This document shows, piece by piece, positions 1 to 8,201 of a stretch of DNA of 50,016 nucleotides. Below the pieces are notes generated by a model that had not been told where the DNA came from, did no database searches, and worked only from the letters and a program-made list of their open reading frames with translations. Origin of the DNA: Candidatus Bathyarchaeota archaeon (GTDB lineage: Archaea > Thermoproteota > Bathyarchaeia > Bathyarchaeales > Bathycorpusculaceae); NCBI GenBank assembly GCA_003164295.1, contig PLTA01000039.1, forward strand, positions 1 to 50,016. The letters are read 5' to 3'. Numbering within the stretch: position 1 is the first letter of the stretch; each line of letters opens with the position of its first letter. The translations under genes were made by a program, and so were the position numbers.

Positions 1-3
1 TTT

Positions 4-18
4 GAGACTGTGTGAAAA
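4..18 (+). repeat. Left terminal inverted repeat of the IS
   Basis: GAGACTGTGTGAAAA is the exact reverse complement of 1660-1674. It lies 81 bases ahead of the transposase start and is the probable transposase binding and cleavage end. Confidence 0.88.
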
Positions 19-99
19 GTCTTCTCTAACTCGCATAGAATTCCGTTAACCTTAAATCTAGACACGTAGCAATGCAGACAAGGCCCAAAGGCGAGACAA

Positions 100-1593
100 A
101 TGGACAACGAAACCAACAGCTATGTAGAAGGCTTATCCAGAAATCAAACGTTCTTGCTGCCCAAAACAATAGAACAATACGTAGAACCAGACAACCCAGC
201 CAGATTCATAGACGCATACGTAACCACACTTGACATGGAAAAGTTAGGCTTCACCCACTCAACGCCGCAGGAGGTTGGAAGACCATCATACAACCCAAAA
301 GACCTCTGCAAACTCTACCTCTACGGAGGCCTAAACCACATCCGCTCAAGCAGAAAACTAGAACGCGAATGCAAAACAAACCTCGAATGCATCTGGCTAC
401 TCAAAGGCTTAGCACCTGACTTTAAAACTATAGCGGATTTTAGAAAGGACAACCCATCAGCCATAGGCGCCTTATTCAAGGAATTCGTAGCTTTCTTAAA
501 AGACCTCAGCCTCTATGGAGCAAAACAAGTAGCTGTGGACGGCACTAAACTGCGGGCTGTCAACGCCAACGATAAAGCCTTTACCCAACGAGCGCTTGCA
601 AAGAGAATAAAGGTCATGGAAAAATCCGTAAATCACTACATAGACGAGTTAGATGCCGCTGATGAGCAGGAAGCATCCGATGAGCAACAGGCAGGTAGTG
701 AAGTTGCCAAAGATGCTAAGGCTTTTGAAGCAGACAAACTGGCAGCTTTGCTTGAGAAAAAAGAGAAAGCTGAGGAAATCCTTGACAGAATGCAAAAGAG
801 CGGCCAAAAGCAAGTTGCTCTAACAGACCCTGATTGTCGCCAGATGATGAATCACGGCAGAGTTGAATCATGCTATAACATGCAGGCAGCTGTGGACTCA
901 AAAAACCATCTAATTGTTAATTACTTGGTTACTAACGAGGCTTCAGATCTAAACCAACTCAGCAACATAGCCATAACAGCAAAAGAAACCCTTGATGTTG
1001 AGCAGATTGATTGCATTTCTGATAAGGGGTATTTTGATTTTGTTCAAATTAAGCAATGTGCAGATAATGGAGTTACGCCTTATGTTGCAGTGAAACATTC
1101 TGGAAACGGCGGCAGTATTATATTGCCAGAGTTTACCGCTGACAAATTTCTCTATGATGAGGATGGTGATACGTATGTTTGTCCTGCCGGACAGCGTCTT
1201 TGGTTTCTCTGCAATTCATTTCGGGAAGGTATGGACAGGCGAGTCTACATGTGCCGAAAGGGTGTTTGCTCTTCGTGCGAGTTTTTTATGACTAAGTGTA
1301 CAAGCAATAAAAAGGGGCGTGTTATTTGGCGTTGGGTTCATGAAAAAGTTGTCGAGGATTTGAAACAGCGTATGAAGTTACATCCTGAGGTTATGGGTGA
1401 GCGTAAAAAGGTGGTTGAGCATATGTTTGGGACTTTGAAGAGGGCGTTTGGTGCTCCTTATTTATTGCTTAAAGGTCTCAAAAAAGTCAGTGGAGAGGTT
1501 GGGTTGCTTTTGTTGTCTTATAATTTGAGGAGAGCTCTAAACATTCTTGGGGTTGAAGTTCTAATTCGAGCGCTTGCTATAAGTGAAAGATAA
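100..1593 (+). CDS. IS1182-family-like DDE transposase
   Basis: This 497-residue protein has the N-terminal DUF772-type region typical of IS5/IS1182 transposases, with the conserved run around PSYNPKDLCKLYLYG. A charged Ala/Glu-rich linker (about 180-230) separates it from the RNase H-like catalytic core. Candidate catalytic acids are D147 (AVDGTKL), D308 (SDKGYFD) and E440 (VVEHMFGTLKR). Before E440 lies a cysteine set, C361 in CPAG then C385, C390 and C393, resembling the zinc-binding insert of DDE_Tnp_1-type enzymes. The reading frame is intact and the length is normal for IS1182. It would cut and rejoin the two inverted repeats that flank it. The assignment to IS1182 rather than another IS5-like group is from memory of the family. 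Confidence 0.9.
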   Translation: MDNETNSYVEGLSRNQTFLLPKTIEQYVEPDNPARFIDAYVTTLDMEKLGFTHSTPQEVGRPSYNPKDLCKLYLYGGLNHIRSSRKLERECKTNLECIWLLKGLAPDFKTIADFRKDNPSAIGALFKEFVAFLKDLSLYGAKQVAVDGTKLRAVNANDKAFTQRALAKRIKVMEKSVNHYIDELDAADEQEASDEQQAGSEVAKDAKAFEADKLAALLEKKEKAEEILDRMQKSGQKQVALTDPDCRQMMNHGRVESCYNMQAAVDSKNHLIVNYLVTNEASDLNQLSNIAITAKETLDVEQIDCISDKGYFDFVQIKQCADNGVTPYVAVKHSGNGGSIILPEFTADKFLYDEDGDTYVCPAGQRLWFLCNSFREGMDRRVYMCRKGVCSSCEFFMTKCTSNKKGRVIWRWVHEKVVEDLKQRMKLHPEVMGERKKVVEHMFGTLKRAFGAPYLLLKGLKKVSGEVGLLLLSYNLRRALNILGVEVLIRALAISER

Positions 1594-1659
1594 GAAAAAT
1601 AATAAAATTAAAAAGCGAGTATTTGGGGTTTTTTGAAGCTTTCAATCGGTCGCTTTGGT

Positions 1660-1674
1660 TTTTCACACAGTCTC
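1660..1674 (-). repeat. Right terminal inverted repeat of the IS
   Basis: TTTTCACACAGTCTC is the perfect complement of the left end. It lies 66 bases after the transposase stop. Confidence 0.88.
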
Positions 1675-2015
1675 CTTTCTTGACTAAGATTTAACATCAG
1701 TTTCCTCGGTTAATTTCGTTATCACTATCAATCGCGATTTTTTTCCCTATTGAATTAAAAGCGAATTCAACCTACTACCCAAAGATTTACAGAATTCATT
1801 TTACCCGATACACCAGAATCAAAATTGTTTAACACATTTTACCGCGAGGCGAAATATTTGGTCCCCACCAAAAGTAACAGTTCATCATTAAGTCAATTTG
1901 GGTAAAATTTTGAAATAAGTTAATAGCCATTAAAACGAGTCTAAAATACTGTTAATTTGTAAGGTAGCAACTCAATCAAGAGTTTTAGCTATGAAAAGAA
2001 AACGAGTGAAAGATA
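1675..2015. other. 341-base AT-rich gap between the IS and the sulfotransferase-like gene
   Basis: I find no convincing gene. The stretch holds three copies of an ATTTTACC-like word, one of them inverted as GGGTAAAATT near 1908. A 41-codon ORF starts at ATG 1991, but it overlaps the signal-peptide coding region of the next gene in another frame. The promoter of the 2016 gene should lie here, but no single TATA box stands out. Confidence 0.4.
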
Positions 2016-3389
2016 TTGTTACATTTTACACTGTACAGAAAAACATTAGCCGCGACAGTAATGGCCGCAGCGATAATTCTCATTCTTTCCAGTTTTTCCA
2101 CAATTGCTCATTCTGAAACTGTCAATAACTTCACGGTTCCGGATACAATAAATACATATGGAAATGCATGGAATGGAGAATTATCTTTTGACCTTTCACA
2201 AAACACCGATTATTCTTTAGTAATTATGAACACAAACGGCACCGTTCTTAGCAATCGAGAATCTGACGGAACCTATGGACCCACTTATAACCTTGAACCA
2301 AACACGTTATTGTTTGAAGGCGAACCTCAAGTATATGACCCAAACACTGCATGGCCAATATGGTCCACGCATTTATTGAATTTAGCATCAAATACAACTG
2401 AAGACTTTCCTAATGTCCTCAGTGAACATGATATCCAATATGATCCAATCAATAACACTTTTCTCACTCTGCAAGACTACACTATTCAAGTCGGAAACAA
2501 CTCTATTCTGACTGATAAGATTGTCCTAGTTGACTCAAACGGAAATGAACTTTGGAGTTGGGATGTCTTCAGTCACATTCCATTAAGTGAAGCATCGCCA
2601 TACAACCAAACGGATGTAGTTAACGGGAAAACGGTGGAGGACTTCACCCACGCAAATGATCTTGATTGGGACTACAATAATGGCATCATATACCTAAATT
2701 TACGAAATACAAACACTTTCTACAAGATTGACCAAACAACAGGAGATATAGTTTGGGCTTGTGGTGAATTCGGCAACTTTACCCTGCTTAATGCTAAGGG
2801 TCAACAGGTTTCTAGTTTATGGTACGGTAGCCATGATACTAAAGAAGTTGCTCCAGATGTCTTCACAATGTTTGACAACGATTTTGACAATAATACAAAT
2901 CCTGATAACTGTCATAGCCAACTGCTAGAATTGACGCTGAATGAATCAAGCATGACAGCATCAGTAAATTGGAGTTGGGAAGCCCCTATCCAATACTGGA
3001 ACACCTACGGAGGCGCAACAGTGATTCTTCCAAATGGAGACTATTTAGGCGACTTCGGTGACCCATCACATCAATTTCCACAAAACCAACCTTGGAGCTT
3101 CAACAACACAGGCGCAGTCCTTGTTGAAGTCAACCCTGAGGGACAAATAGTAAGAACTTGGACCTTCCCAGTTGGATATTACATCTACCGAGTAGAGGCA
3201 ATAACCAATATAGCTAACTCAACTCCAACGGTTTCACCAACTTCAACACCCCCAAAAACAATCAATTCTCAAACAGCCGTCACAGCAACAGCATTAATAG
3301 TAGCTATTGTAGTAATTGCAATTTTATCTATTATATTCATTTTGAAAAAAAGAACGATTAGATTTATGAAAAAAGACAGCAATAGTTAA
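2016..3389 (+). CDS. Membrane-anchored arylsulfotransferase-like beta-propeller protein
   Basis: The 457-residue precursor begins with a basic stretch and a hydrophobic segment (about 11-32) ending in an Ala-His-Ser-like cleavage region. A Thr/Pro-rich stalk and a second transmembrane helix (about 422-446) with a Lys/Arg tail follow near the C-terminus, so most of the protein faces outside. The body has repeated propeller-like strands with Trp and Gly and a THANDLDWD motif typical of arylsulfotransferase (ASST) relatives. A later GDPSHQFP may supply another His. Many N-x-S/T sites suggest N-glycosylation, as in archaeal surface proteins. ASST enzymes move sulfate between phenols, but the fold is also used by non-enzymatic proteins, so activity is inference. 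The start is TTG with no strong ribosome site; ATG at 2061 would truncate the signal segment. Confidence 0.68.
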   Translation: MLHFTLYRKTLAATVMAAAIILILSSFSTIAHSETVNNFTVPDTINTYGNAWNGELSFDLSQNTDYSLVIMNTNGTVLSNRESDGTYGPTYNLEPNTLLFEGEPQVYDPNTAWPIWSTHLLNLASNTTEDFPNVLSEHDIQYDPINNTFLTLQDYTIQVGNNSILTDKIVLVDSNGNELWSWDVFSHIPLSEASPYNQTDVVNGKTVEDFTHANDLDWDYNNGIIYLNLRNTNTFYKIDQTTGDIVWACGEFGNFTLLNAKGQQVSSLWYGSHDTKEVAPDVFTMFDNDFDNNTNPDNCHSQLLELTLNESSMTASVNWSWEAPIQYWNTYGGATVILPNGDYLGDFGDPSHQFPQNQPWSFNNTGAVLVEVNPEGQIVRTWTFPVGYYIYRVEAITNIANSTPTVSPTSTPPKTINSQTAVTATALIVAIVVIAILSIIFILKKRTIRFMKKDSNS

Positions 3390-3521
3390 GCCAAAGATCT
3401 CTTAAAAATCCGTGAAAATTGGTTTTGGGACACACCTACCATTAAACTGCTCAATTCAAAAATACGAAAGGATGAAAAAGTTTAAGAAAAACGCAGAGTG
3501 CTCCTTCTGGTTGATTCAGCC

Positions 3522-3941
3522 ATGAAAGAGAAAGTGTTCATATCGGGCCCCATTCTAGGCATGGAAAAACAGCAAGAATACAGACAGACAATCACCGACA
3601 TCCTCAACCGATTGGGGCTTGAAGTAATCGATCCGTGGCTCCGAGAAAAAGTCCTCCATAAAGGTGATGAGCGATGCTGGTGGGATAAGGTGCCTACGTT
3701 TGATTTTATTCAAAGGGACTTGGATGATGCTGACAGATGTGACATTATGGTTGTTTATTTGCCCATATTATCGGCAGGGGCTTGCATGGAGCTTTTTTAT
3801 GCTAAACGGAAAGGCAAGAAAATTATTGTAGTTTCGGAAATCGAATGTTTGAGTCCATGGATTATAGCTCATTCAGACATAGTTTTGAAAAGTTTTGATC
3901 AGCTTGAATATGAACTTAAAAAGATAAGCGATTTAACGTGA
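3522..3941 (+). CDS. Nucleoside 2-deoxyribosyltransferase-like protein
   Basis: The protein is about 139 residues from ATG 3522. An in-frame GTG at 3498 would add eight residues, but the family begins with a Lys-Val-Phe-Ile-Ser-Gly-Pro strand, which favours the ATG. The FISGP nucleotide-binding start, the RDLDDADRCDIMVVYLP strand and the SAGACMELFYA motif with its likely catalytic Glu match the N-deoxyribosyltransferase family (PF05014). Such enzymes exchange or hydrolyse bases of deoxynucleosides or deoxynucleotides in salvage or pool sanitation. Several archaeal relatives are uncharacterised, so the exact substrate is open. It stands alone, about 130 bases after the sulfotransferase-like gene. 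Confidence 0.65.
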   Translation: MKEKVFISGPILGMEKQQEYRQTITDILNRLGLEVIDPWLREKVLHKGDERCWWDKVPTFDFIQRDLDDADRCDIMVVYLPILSAGACMELFYAKRKGKKIIVVSEIECLSPWIIAHSDIVLKSFDQLEYELKKISDLT

Positions 3942-4078
3942 AACATTCCGCGCCTTATTGTGTTCGAGTTTATTTTTAACGTTTGGTTGTTGGGTAGGCG
4001 CAGTCACATATTTTTAATAACTATTCTGTGGGCTGAATTAGTGATTGGTAGCCGAGTTTACGTTGGAGGTGAAAATAT

Positions 4079-4273
4079 TTGTCTGATAAGAATGATGAAT
4101 GTGGTTGTGGAAACGAGAGCGAAAGTGAATGCAAAAGTACAGCACCACGAGTTACCATTCCTGAACCTGAGATGACTAAAGACAAAAAGTACAGGTGCCC
4201 GCTAGATCAAGAAATATACGATAACAAAGAAGATTACGAAATGCATTGCAAAGAAGAACATGACGTACTTTAA
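4079..4273 (+). CDS. Small acidic zinc-finger-like protein
   Basis: This 64-residue protein starts at TTG, preceded at 4065-4071 by a strong GGAGGTG ribosome site seven bases upstream; that site decides the start and frame. The N-terminal half is a Glu/Ser/Asn/Cys-rich flexible tail (DECGCGN...SECK). The C-terminal half, YRCPLDQEIYDNKEDYEMHC followed by KEEH, has the layout of a C2H2 finger. The position expected for the second Cys is Asp, and an extra Cys follows the first His. It may bind metal in a non-standard way or be a degenerate finger. Function unknown; DNA or RNA binding is only a family-level possibility. Confidence 0.6.
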   Translation: MSDKNDECGCGNESESECKSTAPRVTIPEPEMTKDKKYRCPLDQEIYDNKEDYEMHCKEEHDVL

Positions 4274-4340
4274 AAAAAACATAACTACAATTTTTAATGA
4301 ACAGAAATAAGTTCTAAAAAAGACTATTTGGAGCTTTAAT

Positions 4341-4583
4341 TTATCTTATGGCTTCATCTATTTTTTGGTCACGTTTGGTTCTAGTGACTTCTTTAAAAAG
4401 CTCCAAACACTCTTCTTTAGTTGGCGCTTCAATACCTATACTCCCATAAGCGCCAATATCAATTCTATATTTTCTATCTCTTCTCTCTCTATCTTCTACC
4501 TGTGATTCTGTAATCTTCTCCCCCGCCGCCTCTATTACCTGATTACTAAGATAATAGACCGTGATAACTAATGATGTAACGAT
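4341..4583 (-). pseudogene. 80-codon open frame in phase after the DUF2110 stop; probable gene remnant or unusual small gene
   Basis: Directly after the TAA of the DUF2110 gene (4584-4586) the same frame stays open for 80 codons to a TAA at 4341-4343. The translation looks protein-like: a short hydrophobic opening (SLVITVYYLSNQVIEAAGEK), a highly charged Glu/Arg middle, then GAYGSIGIEAPTKEECLELF and a Lys/Arg-rich end. There is no ATG, GTG or TTG in frame. It could be a small membrane-anchored protein that lost its start, a readthrough extension, or a chance open frame. I do not recognise a family. Position and phase are certain; meaning is not. Confidence 0.35.
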
Positions 4584-5366
4584 TTATAAGGTTAATGCCG
4601 ATTCAGCGATACATTCACCCAGCTTTTTAGGGTTAAAAACAATAAATCTAGAATTCCTCATATACCTACCCACTTTAGAAACTAATCCAGCAGCATCAGT
4701 CCCAAGTTTACAGATTAAAGCATGTTCAAACAGCCCTAACGCCTCAACGCCAATGACGTCCCTGTTCAATCTTGTACGCTCAAGCACTGTTTCTATCTCA
4801 CCGACCGATGCGCCTAATATAATAAATCTATCCAGTAAAGACTGCTGCCACAATCGAATTCTTTCGATTTGCTCTGCAGATAACTCAGCCTGCAACAACT
4901 CATTTTCCTCACCAACTAGGCGAACTATTTTGACAGTTAAAGGCAAATTCTCTTTGAACCCGAATAATTCCGATATTTTTAGCAAATCAAGTTTTTTGCC
5001 ATCCACAAGTTGAGCCTGCAAATACGCCAAAGGAATAGTTGCCTGGATTATCTTTGGCTCAAAAACACCCACATCAACTATTAATTCTTGTTTTGCAGTA
5101 TCGATTTTAGAGATGTATCCTTTTAAAATAGAAAACTTACTGACTTTTTTTATGCTTATCGGACAAGTACCTATTTTTTTATTGATATAGCTTGTAGCTA
5201 TTACTTCGTCGTCTCCCGAAACCGAGATTTTTACCCATTTCCCAGCAGAATTTCCTAAAACCTTCACGTCCAAATCTAAGCTTTCAAACTCAGATTTTAA
5301 CAAATCATCGATTTGTTTTAGCTGGCGAGCATTAGAAGTTTTAATAAGCAACGTTAAATCAGTCAT
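4584..5366 (-). CDS. DUF2110 family archaeal protein
   Basis: The 260-residue protein matches my memory of DUF2110, a family restricted to archaea. It has an N-terminal alpha/beta part, a central beta-rich segment around GYISKIDTAKQELIVDVGVF that looks like an OB or S1-like barrel, and a helical region (about 150-215). The conserved ELSAEQIERIRLWQ and NRDVIGVEALGLFEHALICK blocks lie there, before a final FNPKKLGECI block. Its ATG overlaps the HD gene stop by one base, so it is the distal gene of the TFE-alpha/HD/DUF2110 transcription unit. Co-transcription with a basal factor suggests a nucleic-acid or translation role, but no function is established. No signal peptide or membrane segment is present. 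Confidence 0.75.
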   Translation of the reverse strand: MTDLTLLIKTSNARQLKQIDDLLKSEFESLDLDVKVLGNSAGKWVKISVSGDDEVIATSYINKKIGTCPISIKKVSKFSILKGYISKIDTAKQELIVDVGVFEPKIIQATIPLAYLQAQLVDGKKLDLLKISELFGFKENLPLTVKIVRLVGEENELLQAELSAEQIERIRLWQQSLLDRFIILGASVGEIETVLERTRLNRDVIGVEALGLFEHALICKLGTDAAGLVSKVGRYMRNSRFIVFNPKKLGECIAESALTL

Positions 5367-5893
5367 TACTGCTCCCCCAATAAATTAGTTATTTCTTCAT
5401 GAAGCTTTCTAACTCTTTCTGCCGCCTCAACCTTGTCCTCTACAATAAGCTTCCCAATTTCCAAAGTAATCGGAACCCGCTTTGAATGGTCAATCAATTT
5501 ATCTGCGTACGAAACGATTTTCTCCTCTAACGTAACGGGCTCATAAACATCTTGGGGCCAACCAAAACCTTTAGCCTCTTCAGGCGAAATTCCACCGCCT
5601 ACATGCCGCCTAATTATCCTAACCAGAGGCTCAGGCAAATTTGCCGATTCAGCCAAATTAGCCCCGATAACTCCATGATCAACGTTGTGTGTTTTTGAGC
5701 GACCTAGATCATGTAAAAGAGCGCCGGCTTCGACAAGTTGGCGATCTACTTTCAGACCTTTCTTTTCAAGTTTATCTGAGATTTCTAATGCTAAATCTGC
5801 AACTAATTCACAGTGACTAATAACTTTAGGAGGACAATGATTTTCACGGAGAAGTTGAATTGCTTGCTCCCTTGAAGGAAGCAGATTATTCAC
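5366..5893 (-). CDS. HD-domain hydrolase, TIGR00295-type
   Basis: This compact 175-residue HD-superfamily protein has H-HD-D metal ligands visible: an early His around ISHCELV, the HD pair in GALLHDLGR, and a later Asp in SYADKLIDHS. These ligate divalent metal in phosphohydrolases acting on nucleotides or cyclic dinucleotides. The length and the VDHGVIGANLAES block match the archaeal TIGR00295 group, whose substrate is unknown. It overlaps the TFE-alpha coding end by eight bases and the DUF2110 start by one, so the three genes are translationally linked. The gene is intact. Confidence 0.82.
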   Translation of the reverse strand: MNNLLPSREQAIQLLRENHCPPKVISHCELVADLALEISDKLEKKGLKVDRQLVEAGALLHDLGRSKTHNVDHGVIGANLAESANLPEPLVRIIRRHVGGGISPEEAKGFGWPQDVYEPVTLEEKIVSYADKLIDHSKRVPITLEIGKLIVEDKVEAAERVRKLHEEITNLLGEQ

Positions 5894-6398
5894 CGAGCTC
5901 TTTCCTCAACGTTTCAACTTTCTCAGACAGTTTATCTATCATTTTTTCGTTTGCAAAATGCTCAAGAGGTTTGCTACAAGTGGAACAATGGAAAACAAGT
6001 TCAACGGCTTCTTCGAATGGAACCCGTTTGCATTCTTGACTACCACAATAGTAGAAGTCATGGTTCTTTTCGTATTCTAACCTGACATTAAGTTTTTCTA
6101 GCACTCTGCGTTTTTGACTTAAAATAAATCCTTCAAGCTGATCTGGTTGAAGTTTCCAGTGAAAAATAAACCAGCCCGTTTTTGGATCCCTTGTCCTTCT
6201 GAGACTTACAAGTGAGTGGTCATAGAGTTTGTAGAGAATTTTGCGGACAGTATTGAGGCGTATGCCAGTTTTATTTGCGATTTCATCATCAGTTATTTCA
6301 TCCACACCTTTAAGGTGCTCAATAAGAATAACTGCTTCTTGGTCACCTAACGCCAAAGCAACTTTCAATAAAGTATCATCATCAATAGTTGATAACAT
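5886..6398 (-). CDS. tfe: Transcription initiation factor TFE subunit alpha
   Basis: This 170-residue protein has the two-part architecture of archaeal TFE-alpha, homolog of the TFIIE large subunit. A winged helix spans about 1-90, with the extended TGIRLNTVRKILYKLYDHSLV recognition region. A zinc ribbon follows at about 115-145, with Cys pairs in YYCGSQEC and FHCSTC. A C-terminal helix ends the protein. TFE binds the RNA polymerase clamp, helps open promoter DNA and stabilises the transcription bubble. It is the first gene of the TFE/HD/DUF2110 unit, 68 bases after Trm56. A likely partner, TFE-beta, is encoded at 44730-45188. Confidence 0.93.
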   Translation of the reverse strand: MLSTIDDDTLLKVALALGDQEAVILIEHLKGVDEITDDEIANKTGIRLNTVRKILYKLYDHSLVSLRRTRDPKTGWFIFHWKLQPDQLEGFILSQKRRVLEKLNVRLEYEKNHDFYYCGSQECKRVPFEEAVELVFHCSTCSKPLEHFANEKMIDKLSEKVETLRKELGE

Positions 6399-6466
6399 AA
6401 GCTAATATTCCCTTTTAATAATACCTATTATTGCAACATGGTGTAATAAAACTCTTTTTGCAAGAC

Positions 6467-7057
6467 CTAACTAAATTCTGCATCGCTTTTGATTTCTTTG
6501 CCTCGGTCTTTCGGCACAATTCGGATTTTTGCTTTATCAAAATCCATAGCTAACTCGTTACCTTCAAAAAACCTATCCAAGAATATTGCAAGCGCAGAGC
6601 ATTCCGAATGAGGTTGATTCCCAACAGACATGTTAAAATCGGATACATCGCTGGAATAGAACTCACCTGGAACTTTCTGACTTCCAACAACAACTAAAAC
6701 GTCTTTTTTTAAGCTTTTAACTCGACTTAAAACATCGCTACTTTGGATATTTTCTCCATAAGCCGTCAAATGAACAACAACACCACCAGAGGCTTTCCAG
6801 TCCCGAACAACTTTTTTCCAAGACGTGCCCATCTCAAACTGGAAATTTCCACCCCATCGGGCAGTTATCTTCTTTACGGTTTGTTCTATGCTGGAGTCTT
6901 CAACGTCTGAGAGAATAAAGCCTGAAGCACAAAGTGCCCTGGCAGTTAAAGCAACATGTGTTGTTAACCGCACATCACGCTGTGGTCTATGCCCCCACCT
7001 TAAAACAACAACTTTGGGTAAGTCACTTGGTTTTTGGGGCTGTTTCGAATTTTCCAT
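6467..7057 (-). CDS. trm56: tRNA (cytidine(56)-2'-O)-methyltransferase, aTrm56
   Basis: The 196-residue protein starts with VVVLRWGHRPQRDVRLTTHV, the signature opening of archaeal Trm56, an enzyme of the SPOUT (trefoil-knot) class. The knot region is recognisable near VVVGSQKVPGEFY and SVGNQPHSECSALAIFL, where S-adenosylmethionine binds at the dimer interface. It methylates the ribose of C56 in the T-loop of tRNAs, stabilising the tRNA elbow. The start codon lies inside the 3' end of hflX (35-base overlap), so the pair is co-transcribed. The ATG choice keeps a short Gln/Pro-rich lead-in before the first strand. Confidence 0.92.
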   Translation of the reverse strand: MENSKQPQKPSDLPKVVVLRWGHRPQRDVRLTTHVALTARALCASGFILSDVEDSSIEQTVKKITARWGGNFQFEMGTSWKKVVRDWKASGGVVVHLTAYGENIQSSDVLSRVKSLKKDVLVVVGSQKVPGEFYSSDVSDFNMSVGNQPHSECSALAIFLDRFFEGNELAMDFDKAKIRIVPKDRGKEIKSDAEFS

Positions 7058-8201
7058 TTAAGTCTTCCACTTTTCTTCTCACTTGCTCACTTAAATCTGA
7101 CGGCGCTCCAAAGACAACATCAATAGAAGTGTTAGTATAGTTTTCTTTCACGATATCAGTTTTTTCATGAAGCCATGAAATAAAAGGCATGCTCTTGCCG
7201 GTTAACGGAACAGAAATCTGCGCTTCAATATAGTTCTCAAGAATTCTCAGTATTTCCTTTTTTAGCAAATCAAGGTTAATTTGGCACTTTGCAGATATGA
7301 GAATTGGATTTCTCGTTTTTTCTTTAAGAAATTCCAATTTTTGCTCGCGTTCAGCATCACCCATCAAGTCAATCTTGTTCAATGCAGTTATGGTTGGAAT
7401 GCCTGATGCTCCAAGACGATCAATGGTGTCTAGACAAACATTGTGTTTTTTCTCGATTTTTTCCATAGGCTCGCTTAAATCAAGCATTAAAATTATCAAA
7501 TCTGAAAAAATGGTTTCTTCAAGAGTGGAATGAAATGCTTCAATCAAAGCTAAGGGTAAACGATCAATAAATCCGACCGTATCAGTTAAGAGAAATTTGC
7601 GGTTCGAAAACTCTACCATTCGTGTAGTCGTTGAAAGGGTGGTGAATAATGCTTTGTCAACTTCCACGGTTTCCTCGGTTAAAACATTAAACAGGGAGCT
7701 TTTGCCAGATTTTGTATATCCAGCAAGCGAAATAGTCAAAAAACCTAGTTCCGTTCGTCTCTCTCGATGAAGAACTCTTTTTTCCCTGATTTTTGCTAGT
7801 TTTTTGAGAATTGTTTGAACCTGCCGTTTAATAGCGTCGCGGTAAACGTCTGCTTCGTAAGCTCCAAGACCCATAAAACCAGGCTGCTCACTGCCCTTAG
7901 CCAACTTCACTTTTTCTTTAGCATGTTTAAGCTCATTTCGTACTGTTGCCAATTGAATTTGGAGTTGAGCTTCGGTTGTTGTAGCTCTATGAGTGAAGAT
8001 TTCAAGAATAAGTTGGAATCGGTCAATAACTTCGACGTGTGTTGCTTTTGCTAAATTGTATGTTTGACGTGTTTTTAGGTTGTTGTCAAAAATTACTTTT
8101 CCTGCACCTGTTTCATCGACTAGTTGAGTGAGTTCTTCTACCTTTCCAGCGCCTATTTGGTAGCGTGCGTCAGGCGGACGAGTCTGCTCTAAGGTTCCCA
8201 C
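7023..8201 (-). CDS. hflX: GTPase HflX (ribosome-associated); true N-terminus lies upstream of this start
   Basis: The protein has the HflX N-terminal nucleotide-binding domain (GAGKVEEL near the start), a coiled-coil linker and a Ras-like G domain with GYTKSGKSS (P-loop), DTVGF (G3) and NKID (G4). HflX splits or rescues ribosomal subunits in bacteria; the archaeal role is less known. The first usable start is GTG at 8201, giving 392 residues. Codons further upstream read as the missing family start (KAVIVQRRLNREESSLDELK), so the conserved frame continues to at least 8282. No ATG, GTG or TTG is found there; see the findings. It follows aMBF1 and overlaps trm56. Confidence 0.9.
   Translation of the reverse strand: MGTLEQTRPPDARYQIGAGKVEELTQLVDETGAGKVIFDNNLKTRQTYNLAKATHVEVIDRFQLILEIFTHRATTTEAQLQIQLATVRNELKHAKEKVKLAKGSEQPGFMGLGAYEADVYRDAIKRQVQTILKKLAKIREKRVLHRERRTELGFLTISLAGYTKSGKSSLFNVLTEETVEVDKALFTTLSTTTRMVEFSNRKFLLTDTVGFIDRLPLALIEAFHSTLEETIFSDLIILMLDLSEPMEKIEKKHNVCLDTIDRLGASGIPTITALNKIDLMGDAEREQKLEFLKEKTRNPILISAKCQINLDLLKKEILRILENYIEAQISVPLTGKSMPFISWLHEKTDIVKENYTNTSIDVVFGAPSDLSEQVRRKVEDLNGKFETAPKTK

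Larger units (their letters stand above)
4..1674 (+). mobile_element. Complete insertion sequence, IS1182-like, with 15-bp terminal inverted repeats
   Basis: The element is bounded by perfect 15-bp inverted repeats, GAGACTGTGTGAAAA at 4-18 and its reverse complement at 1660-1674. The two ends diverge immediately inside the repeats, so they are true termini. One intact transposase gene fills the interior. Only three bases of left flank are in the window (TTT, against CTT on the right), so a target-site duplication cannot be judged. The intact ORF and identical ends suggest a recent or still active insertion. Family assignment rests on the transposase architecture. Confidence 0.9.

Noticed and set aside
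1991..2116. ATG-started 41-codon frame overlapping the sulfotransferase signal region
   Set aside because: It ends within the coding region and has no protein-like pattern; the TTG frame carries a signal peptide and the full propeller.
3960..4175. Open frame of 71 codons ahead of and overlapping the zinc-finger-like gene
   Set aside because: It overlaps the 4079 gene in another frame; the GGAGGTG site at 4065-4071 supports the latter.
4561..5013. Plus-strand open frame of 150 codons across DUF2110
   Set aside because: Ser/Asn-rich shadow of the intact minus-strand gene.
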